Notes under the pieces: model-generated
Seen by the model: the letters and a program-made list of their open reading frames with translations, nothing else
Told to the model about the DNA's origin: nothing
Databases searched by the model: none
Source of the DNA: an uncultured Clostridia bacterium
GTDB lineage: Bacteria; Bacillota; Clostridia; Oscillospirales; Ruminococcaceae
DNA: 5,869 nucleotides
Direction of reading: 5' to 3'
Assembly (NCBI GenBank): GCA_947588775.1
Contig: CANPZQ010000121.1
Location: 1-5,869, forward strand
Shown here: one piece after another, positions 5,795-5,869 of the stretch
Layout: every line of letters starts with the position of its first letter
How positions within the stretch are numbered: the stretch's first letter is position 1
Program-made: the position numbers and the translations under genes

Positions 5795-5869
5795 ATTCGT
5801 TCCTCACCCATCCCCGCTCAGCCCCGCAAGGGGGCTTCGGGGGACGGGTTCGTCGCGAATGGGGGCGCG
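5795..5869 (-). repeat. Long repeat, copy 2 (cut by window end)
   Basis: Read on the minus strand from 5869, this is CGCGCCCCCA, TTCGCGACGAA (5849-5859), a hairpin-prone CCCC-rich stretch (AGCCCC/GGGGCT, 5820-5836) and TGGGTGAGGAACGAAT. It matches 4104-4174 with few differences. The repeat may continue beyond the window. Confidence 0.75.

Overview
The window carries the start of a cell-elongation (rod-shape) gene cluster, all on the minus strand: mreB (4268-5290), mreC (2667-3530), mreD (2105-2680) and a penicillin-binding protein 2 gene, mrdA (1-2083, its 3' end cut by the window edge). The gene order mreB-mreC-mreD-PBP2, the AGGAG-type ribosome sites, a consensus sigma-A-like promoter and the GC-rich coding style suggest a Bacillota genome, probably a Clostridia/Oscillospiraceae-like gut lineage. 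This placement is an inference; there is no rRNA or other direct marker.

Right to left, in the direction of transcription: 5347-5869 has no gene but holds repeats (half of a large inverted repeat pair, a 44-nt G homopolymer, a G-quadruplex motif inside an inverted-repeat frame, and a strongly G-skewed stretch). A strong extended -10 promoter (5318-5346) then drives mreB. Next comes a 737-bp non-coding spacer (3531-4267) that separates mreB from mreC, genes that are usually adjacent. This spacer is packed with hairpins, direct and inverted repeats, a second copy of the G-quadruplex module and the other half of the large inverted repeat. mreC, mreD and mrdA follow as a tight unit: mreC and mreD overlap by 14 nt and mreD and mrdA are 21 nt apart.

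The proteins form one machine. MreB makes membrane-associated actin-like filaments. MreC and MreD are membrane scaffold proteins that link MreB to wall synthesis. PBP2 is the transpeptidase that crosslinks new side-wall peptidoglycan.

The most notable points are: (i) two copies of a module with an identical G-quadruplex core framed by inverted repeats whose sequences differ between copies but each stay self-complementary; (ii) a roughly 71-75-bp repeat in inverted orientation on both sides of mreB; (iii) start-site evidence that mreC may begin at a rare ATT codon and mreB at a GTG three codons inside the longest frame; (iv) a strong hairpin directly ahead of the mreC ribosome site; (v) a 44-nt poly-G run that is either an assembly artefact or a hypermutable tract. 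I see no new protein-coding system; the novelty is in the non-coding repeats.
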